Translations under genes and position numbers: made by a program
Assembly: GCA_023525975.1 (NCBI GenBank)
Contig: CM042038.1
Span: forward strand, 11,665,272 to 11,729,271
Direction of reading: 5' to 3'
DNA: 64,000 nucleotides
From: Smallanthus sonchifolius
Lineage: Eukaryota > Streptophyta > Magnoliopsida > Asterales > Asteraceae
Notes under the pieces: model-generated
What the model was told of the DNA's origin: nothing
Database searches by the model: none
Seen by the model: the letters and a program-made list of their open reading frames with translations, nothing else
In this document: positions 36,301-48,818 of the stretch, in pieces
How positions within the stretch are numbered: position 1 is the first letter of the stretch
Layout: every line of letters starts with the position of its first letter

Positions 36301-37980
36301 TACAAGGATAAAAGTCGTGGTTTTTAGTATAATTACAAGGATAAGGAGAGAGAAAAGTAGCGATAAAAGGTAGAAAAAGTAGTGTTTTTTAGTGTAATTA
36401 TAAGGATAAGGATACAAAATATAAAGAACGGGCTGGGAATGCTCTTAGAGATCTAACATAACCTGGATCGCCTCATTTATAAATAAATAGGTTGAAATCA
36501 CCAACTTAGCTTTCCGTCTAAAAGATGGCTACCTTTTGAGGGATGGATTTCATTCTTTTTCTCTCAGATTTGGAGGGATGATGCACAACTTCTAAGTTCT
36601 AACCAAATGAATTATATTTGTAGTATATTAAAACATATTTCACTCTGTCATACAAGGGCCACACAAGTATCTTTATCCAGTGCATATGATATTATGTAGA
36701 GATTCAAAAGATCCCAATTCCATTTATTGAAATTGTAAATAAACTTGATTAGGTGATGTTGTACAGGTACAGTAAATATCAAGCATATGGTCAATCAAAG
36801 CTAGCCAACATTCTGCATGCTAATGAGCTTACAAGACAGCTAAAGGTATATTTTTTATTAACTTAAATTAAGATAAATGAAACCCGTTTTTTACTTTTGA
36901 AATAAAACAGAACGGTGAAGAACATTTTTCAAAAACTAAAAACATTCTCAACCCATATGGAACTTGAGAGTAAAATACTACAATTACAAATAAAAACATG
37001 TCGGTCATTTGCTGATTGATCAGGAAGAGGGGTTAGAAATAACTGCGAATTCTCTTCATCCCGGAGTAATCTCAACAAACTTGTTCCGCCACATATTTAC
37101 TCCTCCGAGCTTTGCTGAAGGTAATGTTTCTTGAATATATGCCAAAAAAGAAAAGAAAAAAAAAGGTTTATATACGCTTATATTACTTTAGAAATCTTGC
37201 TTATGTTTAAATGCAGGTTTTGTTAGCAAGCTCAGCAACCTTCTGATGAAAAATGTTGAGCAGGTTAGTAGTTTAGCCATTTTATGTATTAGAAGTGATA
37301 AAATTGGGAGATTGGGTAGCTGGTGGTTGACCCAAACATTTTGTCCCTTTTTTTCATAAATTTAATAAATAGTTAGTGTACTAAATATGATATGATTAGA
37401 GAAACTTTATTATATAAATACTAAAATGAGATTTCAGACAACTTTCAACCTGTATGACCTGTTACATTTTAACCAAGTTGTGTTAAAGTTTACCCATTTA
37501 ACATATAACCAGAATCGACCTTTTTCTAGGAAAATGGCGGTACCTTTATTATGCATGCAAAGTAAGAGCTTGGTTGATTAGGGTTATCAAGTTCCGACAA
37601 TTGTTCGCATTTTTTAGCAAAAGTTTAAGTTACTTGAGCAGTTTGCCATTGTCAAAATATGCAACTTTTGAGGACTAATATATCATGTTTTTCTTGAAAA
37701 TAGGACATGATGTTTTCCAACGCAATGAAGTTAAATAATTGCTTGAAAATATATTCTTGATTCCAATTTTTAAAGCAGAATAATTTCACGTTTTAAATTT
37801 TAATTTGGTATGTGGTATTAGGGGGCCGCGACAACATGCTATGTAGCATTGCACCCGCAAGTGAAAGGAGTAAGTGGGGCATATTTTTCAGATAGCAACT
37901 TGGCAAAAACAACAGAGCTGGCTAAAGACATGGATTTGGCCAAGAAATTGTGGGATTTCAGCATCAATTTAATCAAGTAA
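33358..37980 (+). CDS. Short-chain dehydrogenase/reductase, TIC32 / retinol-dehydrogenase-like
   Basis: NADP(H)-dependent Rossmann-fold oxidoreductase. Closest recalled relatives are the plant TIC32 group, including the calmodulin-binding redox sensor of the chloroplast inner envelope, though many annotated members have no proven TIC role. Eight exons join in frame to 317 residues: 33358-33463, 34752-34983, 35303-35382, 35465-35618, 36767-36845, 37024-37120, 37217-37263, 37822-37980. Motifs: cofactor-binding TGGSSGIG at 35-42 (usual TGASSGIG), NNAG at 114-117, catalytic Ser around 169-170 (NVSSEAH), YGQSK with Tyr198 and Lys202, and [13 protein letters not shown] after them. The N-terminus ([26 protein letters not shown]) matches this subgroup. 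No classical transit peptide is visible. Intron 4 carries a MITE. The gene looks intact. Confidence 0.93.
33850..34330. repeat. Intron 1 repeat-rich tract of the SDR gene
   Basis: Many copies of ACACGTTTAA / TTAACACG-type words in both orientations, including CGTGTCATGTTGTGTTAACG and ATGTCGTGTTAAGG near the ends. This looks like a decayed DNA transposon. Similar words recur at 50550-51120 in the LSI2-like gene. No exact ends were found. Confidence 0.4.
36188..36444. mobile_element. PIF/Harbinger-type MITE in SDR intron 4
   Basis: Termini GAGCATTCACAACCCG and CGGGCTGGGAATGCTC are inverted repeats, flanked by TTA at 36185-36187 and 36445-36447. Same family as 11671-11969 and 48131-48392. It lies well away from the splice sites at 35618 and 36767. 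Confidence 0.85.
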
Positions 37981-38149
37981 ACATCAAAACTTGCCTCATT
38001 AGATATATTATGCATATGGCCCTTTGCCCCTTTGGCTTGGCATATTAAATTCATGCCAAAACAGTACCTTTCAGAAATTATCATCAACCAATCAACTTTT
38101 CTAAGGTATTTTTGTTTAATTAAAATAAAAATTACTTTGAAAAAAAAAA

Positions 38150-39140
38150 CTCTCCCCTATCCTCTTACCGCTGTAGTAAATGTGTAATATGTCTATATAT
38201 AAACCATTTTGAAGACACATATGTAGTTTGAGCAGGTGAATGAGGAGGGATAGAAACAAAGGATGCAACATATGTCTGAGATTCAGTATGAAAGCAAGGA
38301 TAAGAATTTATTACCCTTTTTGTCCAAGAGGATATCCTAGAAGCACGCATTTCATTGACCTATTTCCATATTAACCGTGTGGTTTAGTAATAGCAGCAAA
38401 ACAAAGACACCAATACTTCTTAAATGTCCAATAGGAGCTTTCAAAAGGTGCCTTCCAATCAAGAATCTTCATTACCATTTTATTGATCAAATAGGTTGTT
38501 TCAAGAATATATTACCCCCAAAACTGATTGGTAGGTTGGCATGAATTCTAATAACCCTATGAGTTTATAATAAATGAACATGATTTCTTTCTATCACACC
38601 ATTTTGTTGTGGTGTATATCATATTTGTTTGACTAATGAAGGATATACTTGGACCAGTGTTGTAAAAATCGCTAGACGCTAGTCGGGCGGTGGGGTAGGG
38701 CCTAAGCCTAGGCGGGATTAATCGGGGCTTGGGCCTAGGCCTAGGGGGGATTAATCGGATTGAAATTTTTATATGTAATTTTCAGTTTTTTATATATATA
38801 CACACATTTTTATATGTAATTTTTATAAAAATGTTCATTTTTAAACCACACCAAAGGTTTCGCCGGAATTTGGCCGGAAATTTCAGGTTTTCGCCGGAAT
38901 TTGGCCAGAAATTTCAGGTTTTCGCCGGAATGTTCGCCGGAATCTGGCCGCCTAGGCTCGTCTAGGCGCAATTTGGACCGCCTAGCGACTAATTGACCGA
39001 CTAGGCCAAAATTAGGCCTTAACGAGCCGCCTAGCGATTTTTAGGCGCCTAGGCGCGATTTTTACAACCATGACTTGGACTTGAAATAGGCTAATCAAGT
39101 TTAATTAACAGCTTTTGTACCATTACCTGGAAAAAAATCT
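38150..39140 (-). pseudogene. Decayed Ty1/copia integrase fragment
   Basis: On the minus strand near 38600 a short frame reads TPQQNGVIERNH, the integrase core motif of copia elements. Downstream bits (a NLPISFGG-like stretch, then a CVLLGYPLGQKG-like phrase near 38330) follow the copia order. Stops and frameshifts are frequent. The hAT-like MITE at 38655-39072 splits the fragment. No LTRs recognised. Confidence 0.7.
38655..39072. mobile_element. hAT-like MITE with 8-bp target duplication
   Basis: Begins CAGTGTTGTAAAAATCG and ends as the inverse of CATGGTTGTAAAAATCG, flanked by ACTTGGAC at 38647-38654 and 39073-39080. The 8-bp duplication and CAGTG start fit hAT. The interior has palindromic CCTAGGC words and tandem copies of TTTTCGCCGGAATTTGGCC. 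It has landed in the copia remnant. Confidence 0.85.
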
Positions 39141-39959
39141 TTGTTGTCAAGATGTGAGTTTCATAGTTTGTAGAAAAAGTAAATCAGTTCTATCATTTTA
39201 CATACATCATATATCTTTATCCGTTCATGCGTAGCGTGATGTTGGAATATTTGTTTAAACATCTCATTGGCACCATGATACTTCAGATCTTAAAGATGTG
39301 TGATCATTATTGCCATCATGAGACATGCTATCTTAATAGTTATCGATACTTATCTGAGTTGCCTTCGAGGTAGTACTATGATGTTCCCAAGCAAGATTAA
39401 TTTCTTATCATGTTTGAGAGGCATGTGCCGTTGTTTTTCAATAAGCCAAACACATGTTCAATATCTTTTCTTGCTGATTCTTGAGTTTTTTTTTAAATAC
39501 CATCGTTTTTCATTATCTGGACGAGGACATGTTTGTTGAATATTCGGGATAAATCCCATCAGTAAGATAATAGTTGTGCTCGTACTCCTTACCATTGACA
39601 TGAAACAAAGACCCTAGTGCAACTCCATCTACCATGTCATTGAATTAGTGATTGATCTAAAAGATTGATATTATTGTTTGAACTTGTAACACCAAAGAAC
39701 ACATTTCAAATCCAAAGATCATATAACATCGTGTAGTTTGAAGTATTGTTTTATAGTGTTTAAAAATTCAATTATAATTTCATAATGTTTAAATAAAATA
39801 TTATTATTAATATGAATGTTTTACATGTATTTTTTCAAAGTAATAGTTTAATATATATATAGATAATTGTTAATGACCAAGTAATTATTATAAACTACAT
39901 TACTATTACTAACCTATTACACACCTTTATGGTGATCAATGCATTGCTTATGTGACGCA
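39081..39959. other. Intergenic, no gene seen
   Basis: AT-rich spacer downstream of the SDR gene and the copia relic. No coding domain or RNA gene recognised. Confidence 0.5.
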
Positions 39960-39967
39960 TGTATGAC

Positions 39968-40696
39968 TAGGGGTGTTCATCGGGTTTTTTAATCGGGTTT
40001 CAGGTTATTCGGGTTTTTTGTTAAAAGAATTCTACCCGTTTACCGACCCAAATAAGATTCGGGTTAATCGGTTTCGGGTTATTCGGTTTCGGGTTTATTC
40101 GGGTCGGGTTAATCGGTATTCGGGTTTCTAAATACAAGTTGCAACGCATACTTTATTATTTAACTTAACATTATATTTATTAAATAATAAGCATAGAATG
40201 TCAAATAAAAACCTTCTCAATATGATTTTTCATTCAAACTCATACACTAAACACATATTAACTAAAAAAACACCAAATAAAATAAACAAAAAACCAAAGT
40301 GTATCAACCAATCGTATAAACTAAAAAAAACGACAAATCGTATCAACCAACAAACTCGTTAACAATGTTCACTATTCAAATTCTCACATTCATGTCCGCT
40401 CGTACGTTTTCAGTCATAATTTAAAAAAAAAAGTGAAATAAAATAAGTATTAAAAATGGTTAGATGTATAATGAGCTAAGATTACAAATAAATATTAATA
40501 ATAAAATACATTTTTATTATTATTCGGGTTAATCGGGTTAACCAGATTAACCTTTTTTTAACCCAATTACCAAACCGAATACTACCTTCGGGTTTGAGTT
40601 CCATCTTAAACGGGTTCGGGTTGTTCGGGTTCCATCTTAATCGGGTTCGGGTTAATTTGGGTCGGGTTCGGTATTCGGGTAAAATGAACACCCCTA
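39968..40696. mobile_element. hAT-like non-autonomous element (729 bp)
   Basis: Terminal inverted repeats TAGGGGTGTTCAT and ATGAACACCCCTA, flanked by TGTATGAC at 39960-39967 and 40697-40704, a perfect 8-bp duplication. Subterminal regions are dense in TTCGGGTTAATCGGGTT-like words in opposite orientation at the two ends. The AT-rich centre has no coding capacity. Confidence 0.9.
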
Positions 40697-40704
40697 TGTA
40701 TGAC

Positions 40705-41452
40705 AACACTTTTTCATCAATATCACACACCCGTTGCACATGATCTTATATACCTACAAATATTTGACATATATACATAATTTGCATTTTGAATTGCCCC
40801 ATGTATTTTTTTTTAATTTATTAATTCGCAGTTATATTTTCACAAACAAAACTCTCAACGACATTTTAAAAATATTTAAAACTTAATTTTAACCCTATGT
40901 TATCACCTACACACACAAAAGAAGAATGAAATAAATAAATAAATAAATAAATAGGCGTCACTGTTCTTAAATTAAATATCTCAATTCTCTGAAAAAGGTA
41001 CATGCAATGAGTCATACACACACCCATAATCAAATAGATAGATATAGATATAGCTATATGTATAGATACAGTTCGCGAGTAGAAAGTGTGTCAAGTGAAG
41101 TAAACACAAATGCAATACAGATTCTGCATTTTATGTACAGCAGTTTCAGCTTTCCACAAGAAAAAAAATTAAAATAAAATACCCCTAATTAATTAATTCT
41201 ATTTATTCTCCTAATTCCAACTCTTCTATTTGATGATCATATAACATATGAAATCCTGTTTTATACCATCATACATTCATTACCCGTTAAAGAACACCTA
41301 CAACCTTTTTCATAACCGTCAAGTCCCCGCTGCAGAAGTTGATATACAAGCAAAACCCGACATTATTCACCGGGTTTACGCCATTTTTTCCGTTATTAGC
41401 CCTGTTTTGCAATTAAAATGAATTTGAATGATATTTATACCTTAAAATGGAT
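40705..41452. other. 3' flank of the MAPKKK gene with microsatellites
   Basis: Contains an AAAT repeat (40930-40955) and a GATA-type repeat (41036-41068). The 3' UTR of the kinase gene probably occupies the right-hand few hundred bases. No other gene. Confidence 0.5.
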
Positions 41453-44400
41453 TTAATTTAAATCCAAAGATGGTTTAAAGTTCACTTTGTCCCTTAGAAG
41501 TAGATGAGATACAGAATCAGCCAGGACTTCGTGCCCACCATGGGTGACCCCACCATATTGCCTTCCTGGGCTCTGTTTGGCTCGGAACATATCAGGGACG
41601 GGTTCACGATAAGGTATGTTGGTGGGTTTTGAGATCTCGTGCAGGTAAACTGATTGGTTAACGTGATGGTATGGGATTTTAGAACCGTTAATGTTGGTTA
41701 GTGGAGTTGATGTGCCTGAAGTGGTTCGTGGGCTACATATGGGTGACGGGGACATCCTTCCGTTTAGGTGTTGAGGTGATCTTGAATGTAGAAGCGGGCT
41801 TCCAATTGGTGAGACAGGGCACGATATATTCCTTGGAATTTGAACATCACTACAAAAAAATGATTGTTATTATTGACCTAGAGGTGGCATATTCGATCTG
41901 TTTATTCAGGTTCTGAAGCGGTCAAATGGGTAAAATCAAAAGAGGTAGCTAAAAAGAAAACGGTTCAGGCAGTTTGAAAGTCACCCAACCTTTTTTTATG
42001 ATGCATTCTCCTAGATCGCTTATTAATGTAGATATATTGTTTTTATAATCACAATTAACATAAATTGTTTATTACGAAGGGGAAAAAATACCAATCAGAA
42101 GATGGTAACCAAGTTTCTCATCTTTTCCACCAAAGTCACTCAAAAACCTTTTTCCTAAAGTCACTCAACTTTTATTAGGTGTTCCGATCTTGTGAATTTT
42201 TTTATAAATATTAAAAAATTATTTAAACTAGATGACCAAAATGGAACATATTCGAGTCTTAGAAATTCAGTGATTGTGTTTTTTTTTTCCAATTTCACTT
42301 AAATTGAAAAATTATGAAACTTGATTATTATTTAGTATCTTTTTATCCACTATTACCTCCTACTTCAAGTAATTTGAAAAAAAATAATTACAAATAGTAA
42401 CCAAGATTAATATATATATATTCCATTTAGGTCCCTTATTTAAACAAAAATCATATTTATAAAAAAAATTCACAAGATTGGAACACCTAATGAAAGTTAA
42501 ATGACTTCATAGAGACAAAAAAGACTTTGAGTGACTTTAATGAACATTTAGGTGAATTTTTCCCAAAAGAAAACGGGTCAAACAGTTTGAAAGCCGCCCA
42601 AACTTTTTATGATGCATATCTCCTAAATTGTTTATTATTGTAGTTATATATTGTTTTTAAAATCACAATTTCATTAAGAACTAGACAAAAGTGTTTTGGG
42701 TTGACCCATACCAAAAGCCTGCTCGTTCTTACCCGAACCCATTTGATTTGTTACCCAACCTGCCCATTTGCAACCTCTAAATAAATCCATCATTGTGAAT
42801 CATGTGCAATAAAGATATTTTTTTCTTGGAGGATTTCCTTTGCAAATGTGTGAGGGCCAGGGGCCAGGAATGAAGTCAGGGAGACAATGAGACATACCTG
42901 GAGATAAAGGCGGGTCTTGGCACTCTAAATGAATGGGTAGCAAGTTTATCTGGATCCAGTGCTTGCCGATTTCTTGGATGTCCAGTTCCCTACAAAAACA
43001 TTAATTAACACTTACAATAAATCCCTTTTTTAATCCCAACAATAAATCACCCACAGATATGCAGCAAAGCTTGAATAATACTTTTGTGTCAAACACTTAT
43101 GTCACAGATATGAACATATGTTTGCAAGTTTCTTGGTACAAGTATTGATAAAAAAATCACAAAAAATAAAATAAAATACGGTCATTCAAGTAACAGAACG
43201 CGAATACTTTTCAAGAAACCAAGCTAAAAATAAAAGAAGCATCAACATGAAATTAATTGGTATAGATTATAAATATAGCAGAGATTTTACCCCGTTTGTA
43301 GGTGGATCGGATGGCTCAGAATATGATAAAGGCCTTTCTAAAGGAGCAGCATTTTTTACAAAACTGTGATCCAACAATTGAGCAGCTGTAGGGCGATGCA
43401 GTGGATTTCTTTGTAGACATTGCCTCACAAAATCCTTCCCTTCATCTGAGAGATCATATGGAATAACAGGGAGTTCTTTACTGTTTCCAATCTTAAACAA
43501 GGCAGCAACCTATAACCCAAAATATATACAATTTAGATTACAGAAAGTTATATCATATACAGTTTAGATTGAAAAAGTAGATCTGTGAATGAGGAAAGAT
43601 TAAGTTCTGACCCCCTCATACTGGCTCCAAGGTGGTTTTGTTGTTGCCATTTCTATAACTGTACACCCAAGACTCCAAATGTCAACTGCAAGGTTCGAAC
43701 CGTTGCTGTTCTTGATGATCTGTGTTGACAATGGATATTATATGAAGATTTTATATTATTTTAATTTTGGAGACCAAGAAATAATTATATACTAACCTCA
43801 GGTGCCATCCAGTAAGGACTTCCTTTGAATGACAATGGACATGTCTGCCCCGTGATCTGCAATGTTTGTGGAGGGATCTTTTAAGCATCATAGATTCTTA
43901 ATGAATACTAGTATTTATATTTTTTATAATATATGTAATATTTTTTATAACCACACCCAAACACTAGTTTCTATAGCTTGTTCTGTTACAGCTGGTTATC
44001 TGATTCTGTTTAACATCATATAATCCCTTTCAAAACACATATCAAAACATTCCCAAGAATGGTGAACAAGATTATGTGAGGGGCTTGCTAAGAAGAATCT
44101 TTGATTAGTTATTCTTTTCGACAACTAACCAGTTACTAAACTTACTATCAGCAGATAATGTGAACTTACATGCTTTGCCATTCCAAAATCTGCCAACTTA
44201 ACTCTGCCATTTGGGTCAACTAGAAGATTTGCTCCTTTAATATCCCTGCAAATGAATTTAAAGATACCCAAATTTTGGTTACATTGAAGAACAAATGAGC
44301 AGTTAAAACTAGCTAAGAGTAGGGATTTGCTTCAAATTGTTAACGGATTCACCTATGAATAGTATTCTTAGCATGCAAATATGCTAGCCCTGACAAGATC

Positions 44401-46682
44401 TGTTGGGTGTAACTTCGAATTGCCAGCTCACCAAATTTTCCATAATCTTGAAGAAGTTTATAAATTGAACCACCCGATACATATTCCAAATAAATATAAA
44501 GTTTGTCATCCACCTATTCAGAAGTCAAGCGTCAGGGCAACTGATATAAAGAATCATTTATCACATTACAGAAATTCTTCAAAAACAAGAAAAATAAAAT
44601 GATAATTAGTCCTGCACTACAGGTGAGTTATGAGGTAAGAAACTTGCCATTTCAGATCCATAATACTGCACAATATTTGGATGGCTTAACCGGCTCAATA
44701 ATGAAACTTCCTGCAAAAAATGAGAAAAACATGAAATGATATGAGAAACAGAAGGGGAAAAAACTTATGAATGTGTCCCAAATTTGTTAATATACATACT
44801 TGTCCCAACTGTTTTGCACTTTCCTTTGACTTTGCATCATCAGAAAACAATGTAACTTCCTTCATAGCACACATTTCACCGCTGTCACTACACCAGCAAC
44901 ATATGCCCAAATAACAGGCAACTCAGGTTAGACACTAACACTCAATAAACTATAAGGAATTAAATTAAAATTTAGACCCATATGTATATACAAATAGCTC
45001 GATTTGGGTTGTGTTAGATCTCTAATAGGTTGAATGGGAAAATGCAATCAAATCTGTAAAGCCTACTGAATTGCTCATATTGAAGAAAAAAAAAGGTTAG
45101 ATGATTATTGTAATAATAAAGTTATGTAATCATGTATACTAATCATTTATAAGAATAAAAAGCGTATGGGTTTCGGTCCACCCGTTTTGATTTGAGCTAA
45201 AAATTACATGTTTTGACTTGTTACCCGGCCCACCCATTTTGCTACAACTAGACAAAACAAAAACAGGTACTCAAAAGCAAAAATGAAGCAGCAATCAACC
45301 CATATCATACCTGTTGAAACCAACATAAACATGCCCAAACGAACCTCTACCCAGCAGCTTCCCCTTCTTCCATCTCGAGCCCGGGCTAGGTAAATTATCC
45401 GGCCGTCCTGGACTTCGCGGTACAGAAGGTGATGTTGCTGCGGAATTTGACTGAGAGAAAGGTAGAGAATTGGAAATTGTGACTGGAGGAAGTGGTAACC
45501 GGTGACTTTTTTGTTTCACATCTTCAGGTCGGTTATTTTGTGATTCAATGGCTGCACCACCAGCTCTTGGGTGAAGTGGTGTGACTGCCCCACTATGGAT
45601 TCTAGAGCTCGGGCCTGGACTCGTCATCTTGGGGCTAGGAAGTGGAGAATATTCCGGGCTACCCCTGCTGGGTTGCCAAAAAAGGCCCGCCATATCACCA
45701 CCCATGGAGTTATGCCCAGAATTCTGGCCCGACCCAGGACTGGAGCAGTGGCCCGATCCAAGAAAAGGAAAATCAGGATTAGGTTTTGTGGAGAAGAAAG
45801 CAGAGTTTATGACTTGCTCGGTTCCAAATGCTCGTAATGGGCTTCTAGAAGGGCTTGATATCGAGCTGTCTGGAGCACTGAAGACTGCACCATGGTATGG
45901 GGCGGGAAGATTAGGCACGTGGCTGCTCAACAGTTTTCTTCTAGAAGGTGAAGAAGATGTATGATTATCAAAAAGATGGTCTTGTGGTTTTGCTACATCT
46001 CTCGAGTGAACTTTCATGGTAGGTAACTGATCCTTAATCATCATACTTCAGCGAAAGAAAAACAAATATTAGTTTTTTTTAACAAATCATTAATGTATTC
46101 CTTTTTTGTGAAATTTCAACTGAAATAAGCTTACTTGGAAGGGCTGCCAGCTGTTGTTCGACTGCCGGTATCATAATCAGATGCCAATGGGCTAAGCTGG
46201 CTTGAGTCAGGTGGATCATCACTATCACTACAGCCACTAAAAACAGATTCCGCTCCATCAAAATCTGCAGCATCGGGCCTGGCCCGTGCGTTTCCAGTAT
46301 GTGGGAGTGGAAGAAACGGTGACGGTTTGGACACCTTTTCTTGTCTCTGTTTTCCAGATGCTATGATTCCTGACTCGGTTCGAGACACACGGCTCGGGTG
46401 AACCGGAAGCGGAAGTGGTTGAGCCTGAGGTCTTTCCTGAAAACTTTGACATCTAGCAACAAGTTTGGATTCTTTGGAAGGTGACACGGACCTGGACTCG
46501 ACCCTGGATAGTGACCCAAGCTCTGATACTGTGTCACTGCAGCCTCTCCTTGAACCACCAGATCTGTTGGTTAACTTTTTATCAGAAGGGATTCTAAACT
46601 TTCTAATTGTGTCAATAATACCCTCCTTGCTTGGCTTCTTCTTTGCATCTTTAGATGATGACTTACCCCACCATGAACGCAT
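41453..46682 (-). CDS. YDA: MAP kinase kinase kinase, YODA type
   Basis: Ser/Thr MEKK-type kinase; Arabidopsis YODA acts upstream of MKK4/5 and MPK3/6 in embryo and stomatal patterning. Eleven coding exons join in frame to 842 residues: 46682-46135, 46045-45311, 44887-44800, 44710-44648, 44513-44353, 44245-44170, 43856-43797, 43719-43612, 43509-43291, 42989-42898, 41831-41453. A Ser/Pro-rich regulatory N-terminus (1 to about 408) includes [20 protein letters not shown]. The kinase domain spans about 411-663, with GRGSFGHVY glycine loop, Lys437 in [16 protein letters not shown] with Asp533, DFG 551-553 and SPYWMAPE ending at 577. A Ser/Pro-rich tail ([18 protein letters not shown]) follows. 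Every intron is GT-AG except the one after 44648, whose donor is GCAAGT; using it is the only way to keep [14 protein letters not shown] in frame. Intact; orthology to YODA versus close paralogues needs a tree. Confidence 0.93.
42079..42564. mobile_element. MITE in the last intron of the YODA-like gene
   Basis: Long inverted repeat: AGGTGTTCCGATCTTGTGAA near 42178 is mirrored by TTCACAAGATTGGAACACCT near 42470, with further pairing outward to GGGGAAAAA / TTTTTCCC at the edges. It carries the GTAACCAAGTTTCTCA words shared with 50866-51010 and 54155-54484. Exact target duplication unclear. Confidence 0.65.
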
Positions 46683-47781
46683 ATTTTCTGATACTTAACA
46701 GAAGAAATGGAGCACAAAGTAAAATCCGCCGATAATCGGTTAATTCCTTCACATGAGATTGTTCGGTATGTCTCAAACTTCAATGCATTCCACAAAGTGA
46801 ATTCTGAATGCAAACGGTTCATATTTTGAAATATTAAACAAAAGATTGGTCAATTAGTGAATATTAAGATATGACCAAAAGATTAACTATAAAGTGTGGT
46901 TAAACCTTTGCTACAGATTCAAGACGGTACTGGAAAGTAACTGATTTGATTTTGATTACTGTTAACAATTAGGAATTTGCGACACTTCAGAATACTCAAG
47001 ACTGTAATGTTGTCTTATGTCAGGTACATTATAGGCCCCTGGTGCATTTCTTGTTTCCAATTGGCAGCATAAGTGTTTGAGCATTTGTCGAGAACCTACT
47101 CTAAACCATATTCCAGGTATAAATTAATCTTGAGACTGCTGCTTAAGCAGATCCATTACTTACTTATATTGTTGTCTATTTAATTTCACTAATTATTCTT
47201 AAACCAACATATTTTAATTTCTTGTCATCCATCATACAGTTTTTGTTGTCCAAAGAATCATCATCATCATCAAAATTATGATTAAAATCGTTAAAATCAT
47301 TTGTCCCAAAATGAAGAAGAGAAAACAACTTTAGGCAAGCAAGCAAAATTAAATTTACTTAAAATAGTTAAACCACGTCAATCAACATGAATATTCACAT
47401 CTAATTCAATCAAACCCTATGGTTCAACTTCAAACTTCAATTCAATCAAATTTTCCACAAAAACTGAATCAATCAATCAATCAAAACGTTCTCATCTAAG
47501 GCAATTCAACTTCTAATACACAAATCTCCACAACACTTTCATTCACAATGCTATCACAACCACCAATAGAACAATCGATCTTCCAGCACACAAACAAAAT
47601 CAAAACCCTCACGATTCACAAATTCCGATTAGGTTACCAATCAATTTGATCTACACCTGTCCAAAATTACAGCATTCGAACATAGATCTACACAAAACTA
47701 AATCCAGAATCGAACGAACAGAGCGAAATAAGCACAAAACGAAAATATAATCAAAGTTCAGAAAACGAAAACTAACCTTAC

Positions 47782-47960
47782 CGGATGGAGCATCGATTGA
47801 TTGAAAATGCGAAGAAGAAGCAGCGGTGAAAGTTTGACGTCTGAATTAAGCTAGAGTTAGGGCGAAAACAAGTGAATCTGGTGAAAAGATTATGGAATTG
47901 TGAGGTTTCCGAGTGATGTTCTTGGAGAATAAACTGAGAGAGAGAGAGAGAGAAGGTTCT
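47782..47960 (-). promoter_or_regulatory. 5' UTR exon and proximal promoter of the YODA-like gene
   Basis: On the minus strand a CT-repeat (complement of GAGAGAGAGAGAG, about 47936-47955) precedes a sequence ending CCATCCG|GTAAGGTTAG at 47782, a strong donor. The matching acceptor lies just before the start codon (TTCTGTTAAG or AAGTATCAG near 46690). This gives a 5' UTR intron of about 1.09 kb. The transcription start is not determined. Confidence 0.55.
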
Positions 47961-48130
47961 CTTTTTTGCTTTGGCTTTAGTTTTGTTTAATGGAGGAGAA
48001 AGCGAGTGGACTTGTGGTAGTGGAGTCAGTCGTTTCCATCGTCTCCTCCTTCATCTTCGTTTTTATGTGAAAAATAGAATGAGTGAGTGATTATCGATTT
48101 GTTTATTTATAAATATATGGTACTGGTTTA

Positions 48131-48392
48131 GAGCATTTCCAGCCCGTTCTTTATATTTTATATCCTTATTCTTATAATTACACTAAAAAACTACTTTTTC
48201 TACCTTTTATTTTTATTTTTTTCACTCCTTATTCTTATCCTTATAATTATACTAAAAACCACTACTTTTATTCTTATATTTATAAAAAACCTTATATTTT
48301 TTCTTTCTCCTCCACTCACAACCACTTTAAACCACTCCATAAAATATACAAAACTCACTCACATAATTTTAAAGAACGGGTTGTGAATGCTC
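48131..48392. mobile_element. PIF/Harbinger-type MITE upstream of the YODA-like gene
   Basis: Termini GAGCATTTCCAGCCCG and CGGGTTGTGAATGCTC, flanked by TTA at 48128-48130 and 48393-48395. Third copy of the family at 11671 and 36188, here in the opposite internal orientation and within a few hundred bases of the kinase 5' UTR. Confidence 0.85.
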
Positions 48393-48395
48393 TTA

Positions 48396-48815
48396 GACCC
48401 CGTGACACGGGGTGAAAAATATCATATATAAAATTCTAAAATCTTTATATATATTTTTTACATGTGTAAAAATGTATTACATATACTAAGGATAAAAAAC
48501 AAAATTAAAAATGTGTAAAAATTAATATATAATTGGGTTTTGAAAATACGTTAATTACTATTTAATATAATTTGACTTTTATTACTAATTGATTGAAAAT
48601 AAAAGTTAAATAATTAGATTTTAAAGTTTTTTATGATAAAAGATAATTTAAATAAATGTATTTTATTAGTATAAATAGTATTTTTTTTAAATATATTGTT
48701 ATTATTAAAAGATGAAAATGTATTTAATAGGAGAGAAAGACAGGAAAAAAACGATAAGGGTGAATATGAAGACGACATGTGGCAAGAAAAACCTTTATTT
48801 ATTAGATAGTATAGA
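48396..48815 (-). mobile_element. Probable non-autonomous Helitron (H3)
   Basis: On the minus strand it starts A|TCTATACTATCTAATAAA with CCACATGTC soon after, a common plant Helitron 5' end. It finishes with the hairpin ACCCCGTG-T-CACGGGGT then CTAA. The terminal CTAA overlaps the TTA target duplication of the neighbouring MITE, so the 3' host base cannot be checked cleanly. Confidence 0.5.
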
Positions 48816-48818
48816 TTA

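Noticed and set aside
44648..44660. GT donor a few bases after the GC donor in the YODA-like gene
   Set aside because: Using GGCAA|GTTTC shifts the frame and gives a stop in the next exon, while the GC donor preserves a conserved kinase sequence.
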